Below are positions 8,709-17,956 of a stretch of 64,000 nt of DNA, piece by piece. Position 1 is the first letter of the stretch, and each line of letters opens with the position of its first letter. The stretch is from Salinispora pacifica CNR114 (GTDB lineage Bacteria; Actinomycetota; Actinomycetes; Mycobacteriales; Micromonosporaceae). The notes beneath the pieces are model-generated. The model was not told the origin of the DNA. It did not search any database and worked only from the letters and a program-made list of their open reading frames with translations. A program made the translations under genes and the position numbers. The stretch lies in assembly GCF_000514775.1 (NCBI RefSeq), contig NZ_KI911467.1, positions 186,001 to 250,000 of the forward strand. The letters run 5' to 3'.

Positions 8709-9581
8709 GTGAAGGGCATCGTCCTGGCCGGCGGCTCGGGGACGCGGCTGCACCCGGTGACCCTGGCGCTGTCGAAACAGCTCCTGCCGGTCTACAACAA
8801 ACCGATGATCTACTATCCCCTCTCGGTGCTCATGCTCACCGGGATCCGGGACATCCTGATCATTTCCACGCCACGGGACCTGCCGTTGTTCGAGCGGCTT
8901 CTCGGCGACGGCTCCCGGTTCGGCCTGTCGATCTCGTACGCCGCCCAGCCGGTTCCGCGGGGCCTGGCTGACGCCTTCGTCATCGGTGCGGAGCACGTCG
9001 GACCCGACCCGGTCGCCCTCATTCTGGGCGACAACATCTTCCACGGCTATCGGTTCTCGGAGCGGCTGCAGGCGGAGAGCCGGGATATCGACGGGTGCGT
9101 GTTGTTCGGCTACCCGGTCACCGATCCGCAGCGGTACGGGGTGGGGGAGACCGACCCGACGGGTCGGCTCATCTCCATCGAGGAGAAGCCACGTAGGCCC
9201 CGATCCAATCGGGCGATCACCGGGTTGTACTTCTACGACAACGACGTGGTGGACATCGCCAAGAATGTTCGCCCGTCGGCGCGGAACGAGGTCGAGATCA
9301 CCCGAGTCAACCAGGTCTACCTGGAGCGGGGTAAGGCGAGACTGGTCGATCTGGGTCGTGGGCTGGCCTGGCTGGACGCCGGCACCTACGACTCGTTGCT
9401 CCAGGCCAGTCACTACCTGCAGACCCTGGAGCAGCGGCAGGGCATTCATATCGCCTGTCTGGAGGAGGTGGCCCTGCGGATGGGTTTCATCGACGCCGAG
9501 GCCTGTCACGCTCTCGGTGCCGAGTTGGCGCATACCGACTACGGCCGGTACGTCCTGAACGTGGCGGCGCAAGCACGCTGA
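8709..9581 (+). CDS. rmlA: glucose-1-phosphate thymidylyltransferase
   Basis: This 290-residue nucleotidyltransferase makes dTDP-glucose from glucose 1-phosphate and dTTP, feeding the RmlB dehydratase. The N-terminal nucleotide-binding motif is VKGIVLAGGSGTRLHPVT. Further hallmarks are QLLPVYNKPMIYYPLS, ALILGDNIFHG (metal-binding Asp), EEKPRRPRSN and LAWLDAGTYDSLL. The length is that of the short RmlA1 form. The GTG at 8709 has GAGGAGG about 6 nt upstream. The gene is separated from the AraC-type regulator by 181 bp in which no gene is seen. Confidence 0.96.
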   Translation: MKGIVLAGGSGTRLHPVTLALSKQLLPVYNKPMIYYPLSVLMLTGIRDILIISTPRDLPLFERLLGDGSRFGLSISYAAQPVPRGLADAFVIGAEHVGPDPVALILGDNIFHGYRFSERLQAESRDIDGCVLFGYPVTDPQRYGVGETDPTGRLISIEEKPRRPRSNRAITGLYFYDNDVVDIAKNVRPSARNEVEITRVNQVYLERGKARLVDLGRGLAWLDAGTYDSLLQASHYLQTLEQRQGIHIACLEEVALRMGFIDAEACHALGAELAHTDYGRYVLNVAAQAR

Positions 9582-9641
9582 GCTTTGACTGCTCCGGGCC
9601 GGCGGAGCCGGCGCGGCACAGGTGGTCCGCGGTGTGTTTGG

Positions 9642-11105
9642 TTATGCGGACGGAACGGAACGGTCGGGCGAGAAGAGATTGATCAGGGCTGCTGTCAGGG
9701 CGACGGCGAAGAGCCCGACGATGACCAGCACTGGTATGCGGAAGGCGGTCAACCAGTCGCCGGTCCGGTCGAGGCTCGCGAAGAGGGCCGCACCGACGAG
9801 ACCAACGCCCAGCCCGCCACCGAGTGCCTGCCCGGCCTCGAGCATCCCGCCAGCGCTTCCGCCCTGGGTCTGTGGCACGGGAGAGAGGGCAACGGTCAGG
9901 TTCGGGGCGATCACCAGGCCGCCGGCCACCCCCGAGGTGATCAGTCCGCCCCCCAGCCCGACCAGAAGCAGCGGCAGCGTGGCCGCGTGCGGGGAGTCCG
10001 GGTCGGGAAGAAAGAGGTCGGCGACGAGTAGGGCGGTGAGCCCGACCCCCGCGAGGAGTAGGCCCGAAACCACCAACGGTTTGCCGAACCGCCCCGCCTT
10101 GGACCCGGCGATCACGGCACTGATGGCGGCCCCCAGGGCCAGTGGGGTGAGCGCGATCCCGGTCACCAACTCGTCATGACCGAGTCCGTGTTGCAGATAT
10201 TCCGACATCAGGTAGTAGATGCCGTCGTAGCCGGCGGTGTAGCAGATGGCGATGATGATCCCCGCCGAGAAGGAGCGGAACCGGAACAGCCTCATGTTGA
10301 ACATCGGTTCACCGTGCCGGGCGTATCGCGTCTCCCAACGCACGAACCCCACCAGCACCGCCACCGCCGTGGCCAGGAGCGTCCAGGTCAACCAACCCGG
10401 CATCTGCTCACCCTGGACCAGCCACAGAAAGCCCAGCCCGACCGTCAACAGGACGGCGCCCACCAGGTCCATTCGTGGCCGCTCGGCCCGCTCCGCGACG
10501 GGGAGCAATCGCCACCCGAGAACCGCGATGACGACCCCGATCGGCACGTTGACCAGAAAGGCCCACCGCCAGCCCCACTCGGCGCCCCCGACGGCGATGA
10601 ACCCGCCGCCGAGTACCGGGCCGATCAGCCGGGCGACGCTGATCCCGGCGGTGACCGCTCCGAACGGGAATCCCCGTTCCCGGGGGGAGAATATCCGCTG
10701 GATTGTCCCTAACACCTGGGCGAGCGCCAGCCCGATGCCCGCACCCTGAACCAGTCGGGCGGCGATCAGCCACGCCTCGTATGTGGCCAACGCCGCGGTT
10801 GCGCTGGCCACCACGAACGCCACCACGCCGGTCACGAAGATGTTGCGCCGGCCGTGTATGTCACCGAATCGGCCCGCGGGCACCAGCACCAGGCCGATCG
10901 CCAGGTAGAACGCCGACACAAGCCACTGCTGGGTACTCGAATCCAACTCGAGCGCCGTGCGGATCGTCGGCATCGCGATCACCACCAGGGCGATGTTGAG
11001 CCCGGCGATAAAGGTGATCAGCGCACTCACCACCACCACCGGGCCCCGCGGCACCGGACGACCGGATCCGGTCCGGGGCAGTCCCCGCTGATGCTCCGTG
11101 GTCAC
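9642..11105 (-). CDS. MFS drug exporter, DHA2 (14-TM) family
   Basis: This integral membrane protein of about 487 residues looks like a proton-driven exporter. It has 14 predicted hydrophobic segments, the motif A loop GRFGDIHGRRN between segments 2 and 3, and the antiporter motif region GPVLGGGFI in segment 5. The chosen GTG at 11105 gives a normal DHA2 length; no clear ribosome-binding site is visible, and an upstream start at 11240 would add 45 non-conserved residues. It lies at the end of the polyketide region and converges with rmlA, so export of, and resistance to, the cluster product is the likely job. Confidence 0.88.
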   Translation of the reverse strand: MTTEHQRGLPRTGSGRPVPRGPVVVVSALITFIAGLNIALVVIAMPTIRTALELDSSTQQWLVSAFYLAIGLVLVPAGRFGDIHGRRNIFVTGVVAFVVASATAALATYEAWLIAARLVQGAGIGLALAQVLGTIQRIFSPRERGFPFGAVTAGISVARLIGPVLGGGFIAVGGAEWGWRWAFLVNVPIGVVIAVLGWRLLPVAERAERPRMDLVGAVLLTVGLGFLWLVQGEQMPGWLTWTLLATAVAVLVGFVRWETRYARHGEPMFNMRLFRFRSFSAGIIIAICYTAGYDGIYYLMSEYLQHGLGHDELVTGIALTPLALGAAISAVIAGSKAGRFGKPLVVSGLLLAGVGLTALLVADLFLPDPDSPHAATLPLLLVGLGGGLITSGVAGGLVIAPNLTVALSPVPQTQGGSAGGMLEAGQALGGGLGVGLVGAALFASLDRTGDWLTAFRIPVLVIVGLFAVALTAALINLFSPDRSVPSA

Positions 11106-11334
11106 GACAGGGCTGCCCGAAGCGCTGAGCGAAGGGTCATGTACGCCATAACGATCCGCGGCGGAGCTTGGCCGCGCGGGAGGCTCCCTGCGGTCTCGAC
11201 GCACCCGTGCTGGCACGTGGTCGATCGGTCCGTCGCCCAACGTGGTGCGCCCTGCCCAGCTGTTCCCGGCCGGCGGCGAATGTCACTGGTCCGTGGGATC
11301 GGTGTTGCGGCCGGGGCAGCGGCTGGCAGCATCG

Positions 11335-12057
11335 GTGCCGTTGCCAATCAAGAGGAGGCCCACCCTGAGCGCCCAACATCCTGCCGCCGTCCTCTTCGAC
11401 ATGGATGGCACGCTGGTGGACAGCGAGAAGCTGTGGGACATCGCGCTGCGCGAGCTGGCAGTCACCTACGGCGGCGTGCTCTCCGAGACCACCCGGCGGG
11501 CCATGATCGGAACGAGCATGGCGGCCTCGATGCAACTCCTCCACGAGGACCTGGGCCAGCCGGAACGCGACCTGCAGGCCAGTGCCGCGTGGATCAACGC
11601 GCGGATCCTGGAGCTGTTCGGCGACGGGCTGCAGTGGCGGCCGGGCGCGCTGACCCTGCTGCGCGCCGTCCGTGCCGCGCGGATCCCGACAGCCCTGGTC
11701 ACCTCCAGCGCTCGGACGTTGGTGGAGGTTGCCCTCGACACCCTGGGGCGGGACAGCTTCGACGCGGTGGTGTGCGGGGACGAGGTGGACGCGGCCAAAC
11801 CACACCCGATGCCCTACCTGACCGCGGCCCGGCTGCTCGGCGTGCCGATCGGCCGCTGCGTGGCGATCGAGGACTCCCCGGCCGGGGTGGCGAGTGCCCT
11901 CGCCGCGGGTGCGGCGGTACTCGCGGTACCGGCGGAGGTGCCGGTGGAGCCCTGCGCCGACGTACACCAACTGGCGAGCCTGGCCGCGGCGGACCTGGAG
12001 CTCCTGGCGGCGCTGCTCGGGGAACGCTCGCGAGATGTCGCCTTCGGCGCTCGGTAG
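11335..12057 (+). CDS. HAD-superfamily phosphatase (beta-phosphoglucomutase-like)
   Basis: This cytoplasmic phosphatase of 230-240 residues has the nucleophile motif FDMDGTLVDSE, motif II VTSSAR, motif III lysine in AAKPHP and motif IV IEDSPAGV, in the order of subfamily IA enzymes with an alpha-helical cap. The substrate cannot be predicted. The start is uncertain: GTG at 11335 is the nearest conventional codon, but the only good ribosome-binding site, AAGAGGAGG at 11349-11357, lies downstream of it and points to CTG at 11365. The gene converges with the ABC transporter operon across a strong terminator. Confidence 0.88.
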   Translation: MPLPIKRRPTLSAQHPAAVLFDMDGTLVDSEKLWDIALRELAVTYGGVLSETTRRAMIGTSMAASMQLLHEDLGQPERDLQASAAWINARILELFGDGLQWRPGALTLLRAVRAARIPTALVTSSARTLVEVALDTLGRDSFDAVVCGDEVDAAKPHPMPYLTAARLLGVPIGRCVAIEDSPAGVASALAAGAAVLAVPAEVPVEPCADVHQLASLAAADLELLAALLGERSRDVAFGAR

Positions 12058-12089
12058 CGCGCGGCCGCTCCGGCCCTTCCCACAGCGTG

Positions 12090-12120
12090 TGGAAGGGCCC
12101 CGGTGCGCGGGGCCCTTCCA
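12090..12120. terminator. hairpin terminator between convergent genes
   Basis: A perfect 13-bp inverted repeat (arms 12090-12102 and 12108-12120, sequence GGAAGGGCCCCG in the left arm) surrounds a 5-nt loop. It lies between the HAD phosphatase and the convergent ABC permease and can serve both strands. There is no long T run, as is common in actinomycetes. Confidence 0.75.
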
Positions 12121-12127
12121 AGCTGGC

Positions 12128-14677
12128 TCAGTCGTGGGCGATGGCGCCCAGGACATCGATGCGGGCGGCGCGGACCGCGGGAATCACCGCGGCGAGGACG
12201 CCGACGAGTGCGCCGAGGCCGACCATCGTCCCCATGTCCACCCAGGGCAACACCAGGTCGGTGATTCCCTCGTCGCGCAACGCCTCGACGACGGCCGCAC
12301 CGAGGCCGGCGCCGACGGCGATGCCGAGCAGCGCACCGAAGACCGAGATCACCACTGCCTCTACAGTGATCATGCCCATGGTCTGCGCCCGGCCGAGGCC
12401 GACCGCGCGGAGCAGCCCGAGCTCCCGGGTGCGTTCGAGCACCGACAGGGCCAGGGTGTTGATGATGCCGAGCACCGCGATCACGATGGCCAACAGCAGC
12501 AGGATCTGGATCATTCGTAACAGGCCGTCGAGCGGTTCGGTCTGCTGCTCGATGAACGCTTCCCGGTCGGCCACCGACACCTCCGGGCTGTCCGCCAGGA
12601 GCGGCTCCACCTGCGGCAGCACGTCAGCGGCCTGGGCGCCGGGCGTGAGCTGGATGAAGCCCGCGATCGGCTGGGGGATGGTGAAGCCCTGCGCCGCGGA
12701 GACCGGCAACGTGATTGGATCGAGGAGCTCATCGGCTTCGTAGATCCCGCTGACCGTGTAGGTCTTCGGCTCGGCGCGGGCCAACTGCACCGGCACGGTG
12801 GAGCCGACGGAGAGTCCGCGCGAGGCCGCCACATCCGAGCTGACCAGCATCTGATCCGGCCCGAGTCGACTGATGTCCCCGGCGGTGGCCCGCGCGCCGA
12901 AGATCTGCGTCAGCGTCGACACGTCGCTGTTGGCGCCCACCCAGGTGCGTTCGTCGCCGACCTGGGCCAGATCGCCGTATGCTCCACCGACCAGCGCCAC
13001 CCCGGGCAGCGCCGCGGTCTTCTCCAGCACCGCCGGGTCGAAGGTCGGCGGTCGGGGCCCGGTCTGCGCGCCGCCGATCACCAACTCGGCCTTGATCTTG
13101 TCCTCGGCCAGGCTGCTGATGCTGCTCTTGGTGGAATCCAGAATGACGGTGACCCCGGTGACCAGGGCGATGCCGACCATCAGCGCGGCTGCCGTGATCG
13201 CCGTACGGCGCGGGTTTCGTCCGGAGTTGAGCCGGCCCAGCTTGCCCGGCATCCACCAGGAGAAGATCCCGCCGAGTAGACCGACCACCGGCCGGCTGAT
13301 CATCGGGGTCAGGAGCGCCACCCCGATGAAGGCGAAGAGCACGCCGCCGAGGATGGTGATCAGGGCGTTGTCGCCGGCGTGCCCGCCGAGGCCCAGGAAG
13401 AGCAGTGTGGCGCCGGTTGAGGTCACCGCCGCGCCCGTCACCGTGACCTTGGTCAGCGGCCGGTCCGGGGTCGCGACGTCCTGCATCGCCGCGATCGGCG
13501 GAATCCGGGATGCCCGCAGCGCGGGCAGCAGTGCCGCCACCACCGTGATGATCAGGCCGACCCCGAACGCCCCGACAACCGCCGCCGGGGGCACAGCGAT
13601 TCCCGCCAGGTCCAGCCCGCCGGAGAGATTGCCGAACAGGTACGCCAGCAGCGCGCCGATGCCGACGCCGGCGCCGAGGCCGAGCACGGAGGCGAGTAGG
13701 CCGACCGCCACCGCCTCCAGCACCACCGAGCCAATGATCTGGCGGCGGCCCGCCCCGACGGCGCGCATCAGCGCCAACTCCCGGGTGCGCTGGGCCACGA
13801 TGATCGAAAATGTGTTGAGGATCAGGAACGTGCCCACCAGCAGTGCCACCGCGGCGAAGCCGAGCAGGATTCGGTTGAAGAAGGACAACCCCTCCTTCAG
13901 CGTCGCCGAGGCCTCCGCGGAGACCTCGGCACCGGTCTTCACCTCGAAGTCGGCCCCGAGCGCGGCGGCGATGTCGTCGCGCAGCCGATCGTTGGCGACG
14001 CCGTCGGCGGCGGTGACCGTGACGTTGGTGAAGGCGTCGCCCTGGCCGAGCATCAACCGCTGCGCTACCGGAGTGGTGAACATGACCTCGTTGACGCCGC
14101 CGATGGCGTCGCGGCCGCCGCTGTAGCCGAAGACCCCGACGATGGTGAACTCCTGCTTCGGCTCGAGCGTGAGCACGCCCACTCGATCGCCGACAGCGAC
14201 CCGGCCGGCCTTGGCCAGCCCGGCATTGACCAGGATCTCGTCGTCCGCCTGCGGCTCCCGGCCCTCGCGCAGCTGGACGAGATCGCTTGTGCCCACCCAG
14301 TTCGCACCGATTTGAGGCGGCCCGAAGGAGGTGACCACCTTGCCGTTGCTGCCGATCAGGCGTGCGCCGTCGGCGGCCACGATGCCGGTGGCGTCGGCCA
14401 CCCCGGCAACGTTCCGGATTCGCTCCACCGTCTCGGCCGGCACCGGCGCCGCCACCGCCTCGCCCTCGAAGTCACCCACCTCCATTCTTGACTTCGCGGA
14501 GACGTTGACGTCCACCCCTTCGTACGCGTCGGCGAAGACGGCGTCGAAGGAACGGCCGAGGGTGTCGGTGAGCACGAACGCGCCCGAGACGAACATGACG
14601 CCGAGTACCACCGCCAACCCGGACAGGATCAGCCGGAGCTTGCGTGCCAGCAGGCTCTTGAGGGTCGCCCGGAACAT
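12128..14677 (-). CDS. ABC transporter permease, MacB/FtsX-type, duplicated
   Basis: This 849-residue inner-membrane permease has an N-terminal membrane segment (residues ~15-37), a large extracytoplasmic MacB-like domain, three more membrane segments, and then a repeat of the same plan ending with three segments. The FtsX repeat signature is seen twice, as RTRELALMRAVGAGRRQI and RTRELGLLRAVGLGRAQT, both before a membrane helix. Such pumps move lipids, lipoproteins or peptide antibiotics from the membrane outward. The start codon overlaps the stop of the ATPase gene (TGATG), so the pair is translationally coupled. The substrate is unknown. Confidence 0.92.
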   Translation of the reverse strand: MFRATLKSLLARKLRLILSGLAVVLGVMFVSGAFVLTDTLGRSFDAVFADAYEGVDVNVSAKSRMEVGDFEGEAVAAPVPAETVERIRNVAGVADATGIVAADGARLIGSNGKVVTSFGPPQIGANWVGTSDLVQLREGREPQADDEILVNAGLAKAGRVAVGDRVGVLTLEPKQEFTIVGVFGYSGGRDAIGGVNEVMFTTPVAQRLMLGQGDAFTNVTVTAADGVANDRLRDDIAAALGADFEVKTGAEVSAEASATLKEGLSFFNRILLGFAAVALLVGTFLILNTFSIIVAQRTRELALMRAVGAGRRQIIGSVVLEAVAVGLLASVLGLGAGVGIGALLAYLFGNLSGGLDLAGIAVPPAAVVGAFGVGLIITVVAALLPALRASRIPPIAAMQDVATPDRPLTKVTVTGAAVTSTGATLLFLGLGGHAGDNALITILGGVLFAFIGVALLTPMISRPVVGLLGGIFSWWMPGKLGRLNSGRNPRRTAITAAALMVGIALVTGVTVILDSTKSSISSLAEDKIKAELVIGGAQTGPRPPTFDPAVLEKTAALPGVALVGGAYGDLAQVGDERTWVGANSDVSTLTQIFGARATAGDISRLGPDQMLVSSDVAASRGLSVGSTVPVQLARAEPKTYTVSGIYEADELLDPITLPVSAAQGFTIPQPIAGFIQLTPGAQAADVLPQVEPLLADSPEVSVADREAFIEQQTEPLDGLLRMIQILLLLAIVIAVLGIINTLALSVLERTRELGLLRAVGLGRAQTMGMITVEAVVISVFGALLGIAVGAGLGAAVVEALRDEGITDLVLPWVDMGTMVGLGALVGVLAAVIPAVRAARIDVLGAIAHD

Positions 14678-15444
14678 CAGTCGCCCACCTCGACCTGGGT
14701 GTCGAGCTTCTTCATCGTGTCCAGCACCGTCTCCGCCGTCGGCTCGATCAGCTCGGAGACGATCTGTCCGTCGGCGAGGAAGACCACCCGGTCGGCGTAG
14801 GCGGCGGCGGTCGGATCATGGGTGACCATGACAATGGTCTGCCCGTGCTCCCGTACCGAGTTACGGAGGAACTTCAGCACCTCCGCGCCGGCCCGAGAGT
14901 CGAGGTTGCCGGTCGGCTCGTCCGCGAAGATCACCTGTGGGCGGCTGACCAGTGCCCGCGCGCACGCCACCCGCTGCTGCTGCCCACCGGAGAGCTGCGC
15001 CGGCCGGTGATCCAGCCGATCCCGCAGGCCGACGGTCTCGATCACCGTGTCGAACCAGGCTTGGTCCGGCTTGCGCCCAGCGATCGACAGCGGCAGCAGG
15101 ATGTTTTCCTTTGCGGTCAACGTCGGCAGCAGGTTGAACTGTTGGAAGATGAATCCGACCTGCTCGCGGCGCAGCTTCGTCAGACCGGCATCCCCCAGGC
15201 CGGTGACCGTGGTCTCGCCGATCGAGACCGTGCCCCGGGTCACGGAGTCCAGCCCGGCGAGGCAGTGCATCAACGTTGACTTGCCCGACCCGGATGGACC
15301 CATGATCGCGGTGAATCGGCTCTGCTCGAACTCACAGCTGACCCCGCGAAGCGCGATCACCTGTGCCTCCCCGCTGCCGTACACCTTCCACACCTCGCTC
15401 GCGCGGGCCGCGGCCTGCGCCTGACGGCCTACCGTCGCGGTCAC
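14677..15444 (-). CDS. ABC transporter ATP-binding protein (LolD/MacB class)
   Basis: This 255-residue ATPase energises the permease encoded immediately downstream. Walker A is GPSGSGKST, the Q-loop FIFQQFNLLPT, the signature LSGGQQQRVACARA, Walker B VIFADEPTGNLDS and the H-loop MVTHDP. The GTG start at 15444 is preceded by AGGGAG at good distance. The usual LolD-class pattern is one ATPase paired with an FtsX-fold permease. The 369 bp upstream hold an inverted-repeat pair that could be an operator. Confidence 0.95.
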   Translation of the reverse strand: MTATVGRQAQAAARASEVWKVYGSGEAQVIALRGVSCEFEQSRFTAIMGPSGSGKSTLMHCLAGLDSVTRGTVSIGETTVTGLGDAGLTKLRREQVGFIFQQFNLLPTLTAKENILLPLSIAGRKPDQAWFDTVIETVGLRDRLDHRPAQLSGGQQQRVACARALVSRPQVIFADEPTGNLDSRAGAEVLKFLRNSVREHGQTIVMVTHDPTAAAYADRVVFLADGQIVSELIEPTAETVLDTMKKLDTQVEVGD

Positions 15445-15813
15445 GTCTTCTCCCTCTCGTCGTTCGGTCCGCGCCGTCCCCCTCGGTCGGCGCGGCAGTC
15501 CCATCATGGGCGTTCCCCGGCCCGGATCCCTCCGACTTGGGGCGGAGCCGTGGCGGATTTTGTGCTGCGGGTACCCCCGATCGCCGCTCAGGGTTGTCCC
15601 TGAGCGCCCGTGGTGTCGTGCCGCGTCCCGACGGCTCGACCCGGCACGGTGAGGTCCAGTGATGGTCAACCCGTCCTGCCCGTTGTGGGTCACCGTAGGT
15701 GAGCGGGACAACCCGCGGTGCGGGGCGGACGGTCAGCTCCGGGGCCGGATCAGCCCGGCCCGTGCGCCAGCACCACCGCCTGCACCCGGTGCCCACTCAA
15801 CCGTTGGCGCCGG
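15445..15813. other. 369-bp intergenic region with no gene
   Basis: This stretch separates the ABC operon from the RecB-type gene; both are read leftwards. No open frame here has a start with a ribosome-binding site or a recognisable product. It must carry the promoter of the ABC operon and contains the repeated GGGTTGTCCC element listed separately. Confidence 0.7.
15585..15714. promoter_or_regulatory. candidate operator: palindrome plus inverted copy of GGGTTGTCCC
   Basis: A perfect 9-bp palindrome, CGCTCAGGG-TTGT-CCCTGAGCG, spans 15585-15606. Its core GGGTTGTCCC (15591-15600) recurs in opposite orientation as GGGACAACCC at 15705-15714, 114 bp away. Paired inverted sites upstream of a transporter operon suggest a repressor or response-regulator target. 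No T run follows, so a terminator is less likely. Confidence 0.4.
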
Positions 15814-16725
15814 TCACTCGTCGGCGGCGGGGGAGATCGGCCGGGGCCGCGGGTCACGGAGCGAGTCGGCCGGGTCCGGGCCGACCGGGAACGGCGGCGG
15901 GGTGCCCCCGAAACTCGGACACAACCGCTGGTGGCTGCACCAGTCACAGAGTCGGCTTGGCCGCGGGCGGAAGTCCTGGGCGGCGGTGGCCGCCTCGATC
16001 GCCCGCCACAGCGCCACCACCGTGCGCTCGAATCGCACCAGTTCGTCGGCGTCCGGGGTGTAGTCGCAGACCTCCGCATCTTTGAGGTAGAGCAGCCGTA
16101 GTACCCGCGGCACCACGCCGCGGGTACGCCACAGCACCAGGGCGTAGAACTTGAGCTGGAACAGCGCCCGCGCCTCGAACGCCTCCCGCGGTGCGCCGCC
16201 GGTCTTGTAGTCGACCACCCGCAGCGCGCCATCCGGCGCCACGTCCAACCGGTCCAGGTAGCCCCGGATCAGCAGCTCCTCGTCCACCACCGCGGAGACC
16301 AGACTCTCCCGCTCGGCCGGCTCCAGGCGGCGCGGATCCTCCACCGCGAAGTAGCCCTGAAGCAGCCCCGTGGCCGAGTGCAGGAACGTCGACCGGGCCT
16401 CGGTGTCGTCGGCGAACAGGGCGGCCAGCTCCGGCTGCTCGGTGACCAGCCGTTCCCACTGCGGAGCCACCAGATCGCTGGCCGCCCTCGGGGTGCGACC
16501 CGCGGGGGACAGGTCGAACAGGTGTTCCAGTACGGCGTGGACCAGGGTGCCCCGGGCCTGCTCCACGCTGGGCTGCTCGGGTAGCCGGTCGATGCTGCGG
16601 AATCGGTAGAGCAACGGGCAGGTCTTGAAGTCGGCCGCCCGGGAGGGGGACAGCGAAGCTCGTACCGTGGCCGGCACCTCCGCCGCGGGCGAGAGCTGCT
16701 GGGCTGCCACCGGATCCGCTGTCAT
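15814..16725 (-). CDS. RecB-family PD-(D/E)XK nuclease with Fe-S cysteines
   Basis: This 303-residue protein resembles the C-terminal nuclease domain of RecB/AddB and Cas4-like exonucleases. Active-site motifs are GTLVHAVLEHLF (motif I), RGYLDRLD (Asp) and VVDYKTG (Asp-x-Lys). Cys36 together with the cluster CDWCSHQRLC near the C-terminus matches the four cysteines that bind a 4Fe-4S cluster in this family. The probable job is DNA end processing in the cytoplasm. The ATG at 16725 is preceded by a TACCCT -10 box with an 8-nt gap, suggesting a leaderless or nearly leaderless transcript. Confidence 0.88.
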   Translation of the reverse strand: MTADPVAAQQLSPAAEVPATVRASLSPSRAADFKTCPLLYRFRSIDRLPEQPSVEQARGTLVHAVLEHLFDLSPAGRTPRAASDLVAPQWERLVTEQPELAALFADDTEARSTFLHSATGLLQGYFAVEDPRRLEPAERESLVSAVVDEELLIRGYLDRLDVAPDGALRVVDYKTGGAPREAFEARALFQLKFYALVLWRTRGVVPRVLRLLYLKDAEVCDYTPDADELVRFERTVVALWRAIEAATAAQDFRPRPSRLCDWCSHQRLCPSFGGTPPPFPVGPDPADSLRDPRPRPISPAADE

Positions 16726-16809
16726 GACCGGAAAGGGTAGGGCACCGGGGTGACAGCCTGGACCGCGCCGTCTGCAGGGCATGATCCGCTCCCGCGTAGC
16801 ATCGGGCCG

Positions 16810-17952
16810 GTGGAGTCCAGAAGGCGAGTTCCGCACCGGTCGGCCGGGGTAACCGTCGGCCGGGTGATCGGGGTGCCGCTGCACCTCGAGTGGTCGATGC
16901 TGCTGCTCACCCTGGCCGTTACCGTGCTGTATGCCGAGTTCGCCCGGAAGGAACTCGCCCTCTCTCCGGCCAGTGGCTACCTGATCGGCCTCGGCTTCGT
17001 CGTGTCCCTGCTCGGATCGGTGCTGTTGCACGAGCTCGGTCATGCCCTCACCGCCCGCCGATTCGGGATCGGGGTCCGCCGCATCACCCTGGAATTACTC
17101 GGTGGCTACACCGAGATGGACCGCGATGCCCCGACGCCCCGGGTTGATCTGCTGGTGTCCCTCGCCGGGCCGGCGGTTTCCGCGGTACTCGGTGCGGTGG
17201 CGGTCGCTGTCACCCTGGCGTTACCCGAGCACACCCTGGGTCATCAGCTCGCCTTCCAGCTCGCGGTGAGCAACGTCGTGGTCGCGGTGTTCAACGTGTT
17301 GCCCGGGTTGCCGCTCGACGGCGGTCGCGCGCTGCGGGCCGCCGTCTGGGCCGCCACCCGGGACCGGCATCGGGCCACCGAGGTGGCGGGCTGGGTTGGT
17401 CGGGTTGTCGCCGTCGGCACGGGCGGGGCCGCCGTCGTAATAGCCCTGCTCGGGCCCCCGACGCCGCTGGTGCTACTCGCGATGCCGCTGATGTTGCTGG
17501 TCGCGTTCACCCTCTGGCGCGGTGCCGGGCAGTCCATTCGGCTGGCCCGGATCACCCGCCGGCTTCCGCTGATCGATCTCTCCCGGCTACCCCGTCCGGT
17601 CTGCGCCGTTCCGACCGGCACGCCACTCGCCGAGGCGCAGCGCCGCGCCGCCGGAACCGACCCACCGGCCGCGCTGCTGGTCACCGACTCCGCGGGCTGC
17701 CCACACGCCCTGGTCAACCCGGCTGCCGCCGCGGCGGTCGCGGTCAACCGTCGGCCCTGGTTGCCGGTGGACGAGGTGGCTCGGTCGTTGGCCAAGGTGC
17801 CGACCGTGTCGGTCGGCCTCGACGGCGAGCAGGTGATGGAGACCGTGCGGCAGCACCCGGGCACACAGTACGTGGTGACCTCAGGCGAAGATGTCGTCGG
17901 CATCCTGTACCTCGCGGATCTTGCTCAACTGCTCGAACCCCACCGGAGATGA
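16810..17952 (+). CDS. site-2-type zinc metalloprotease (M50) with CBS-like C-terminus
   Basis: This 380-residue membrane protease has the zinc motif HELGH at residues 74-78 inside a transmembrane helix and the second metal-ligand motif NVLPGLPLDGGRALR. It has about six membrane segments and then a cytoplasmic C-terminal region (from ~residue 260) resembling a CBS pair. Family members cut regulatory proteins within the membrane. The GTG at 16810 is chosen because the -10 box TAGCAT (16797-16802) lies exactly 7 nt upstream and there is no ribosome-binding site, which fits a leaderless mRNA. The tRNA methyltransferase gene follows after 4 nt. Confidence 0.92.
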   Translation: MESRRRVPHRSAGVTVGRVIGVPLHLEWSMLLLTLAVTVLYAEFARKELALSPASGYLIGLGFVVSLLGSVLLHELGHALTARRFGIGVRRITLELLGGYTEMDRDAPTPRVDLLVSLAGPAVSAVLGAVAVAVTLALPEHTLGHQLAFQLAVSNVVVAVFNVLPGLPLDGGRALRAAVWAATRDRHRATEVAGWVGRVVAVGTGGAAVVIALLGPPTPLVLLAMPLMLLVAFTLWRGAGQSIRLARITRRLPLIDLSRLPRPVCAVPTGTPLAEAQRRAAGTDPPAALLVTDSAGCPHALVNPAAAAAVAVNRRPWLPVDEVARSLAKVPTVSVGLDGEQVMETVRQHPGTQYVVTSGEDVVGILYLADLAQLLEPHRR

Positions 17953-17956
17953 ACAC

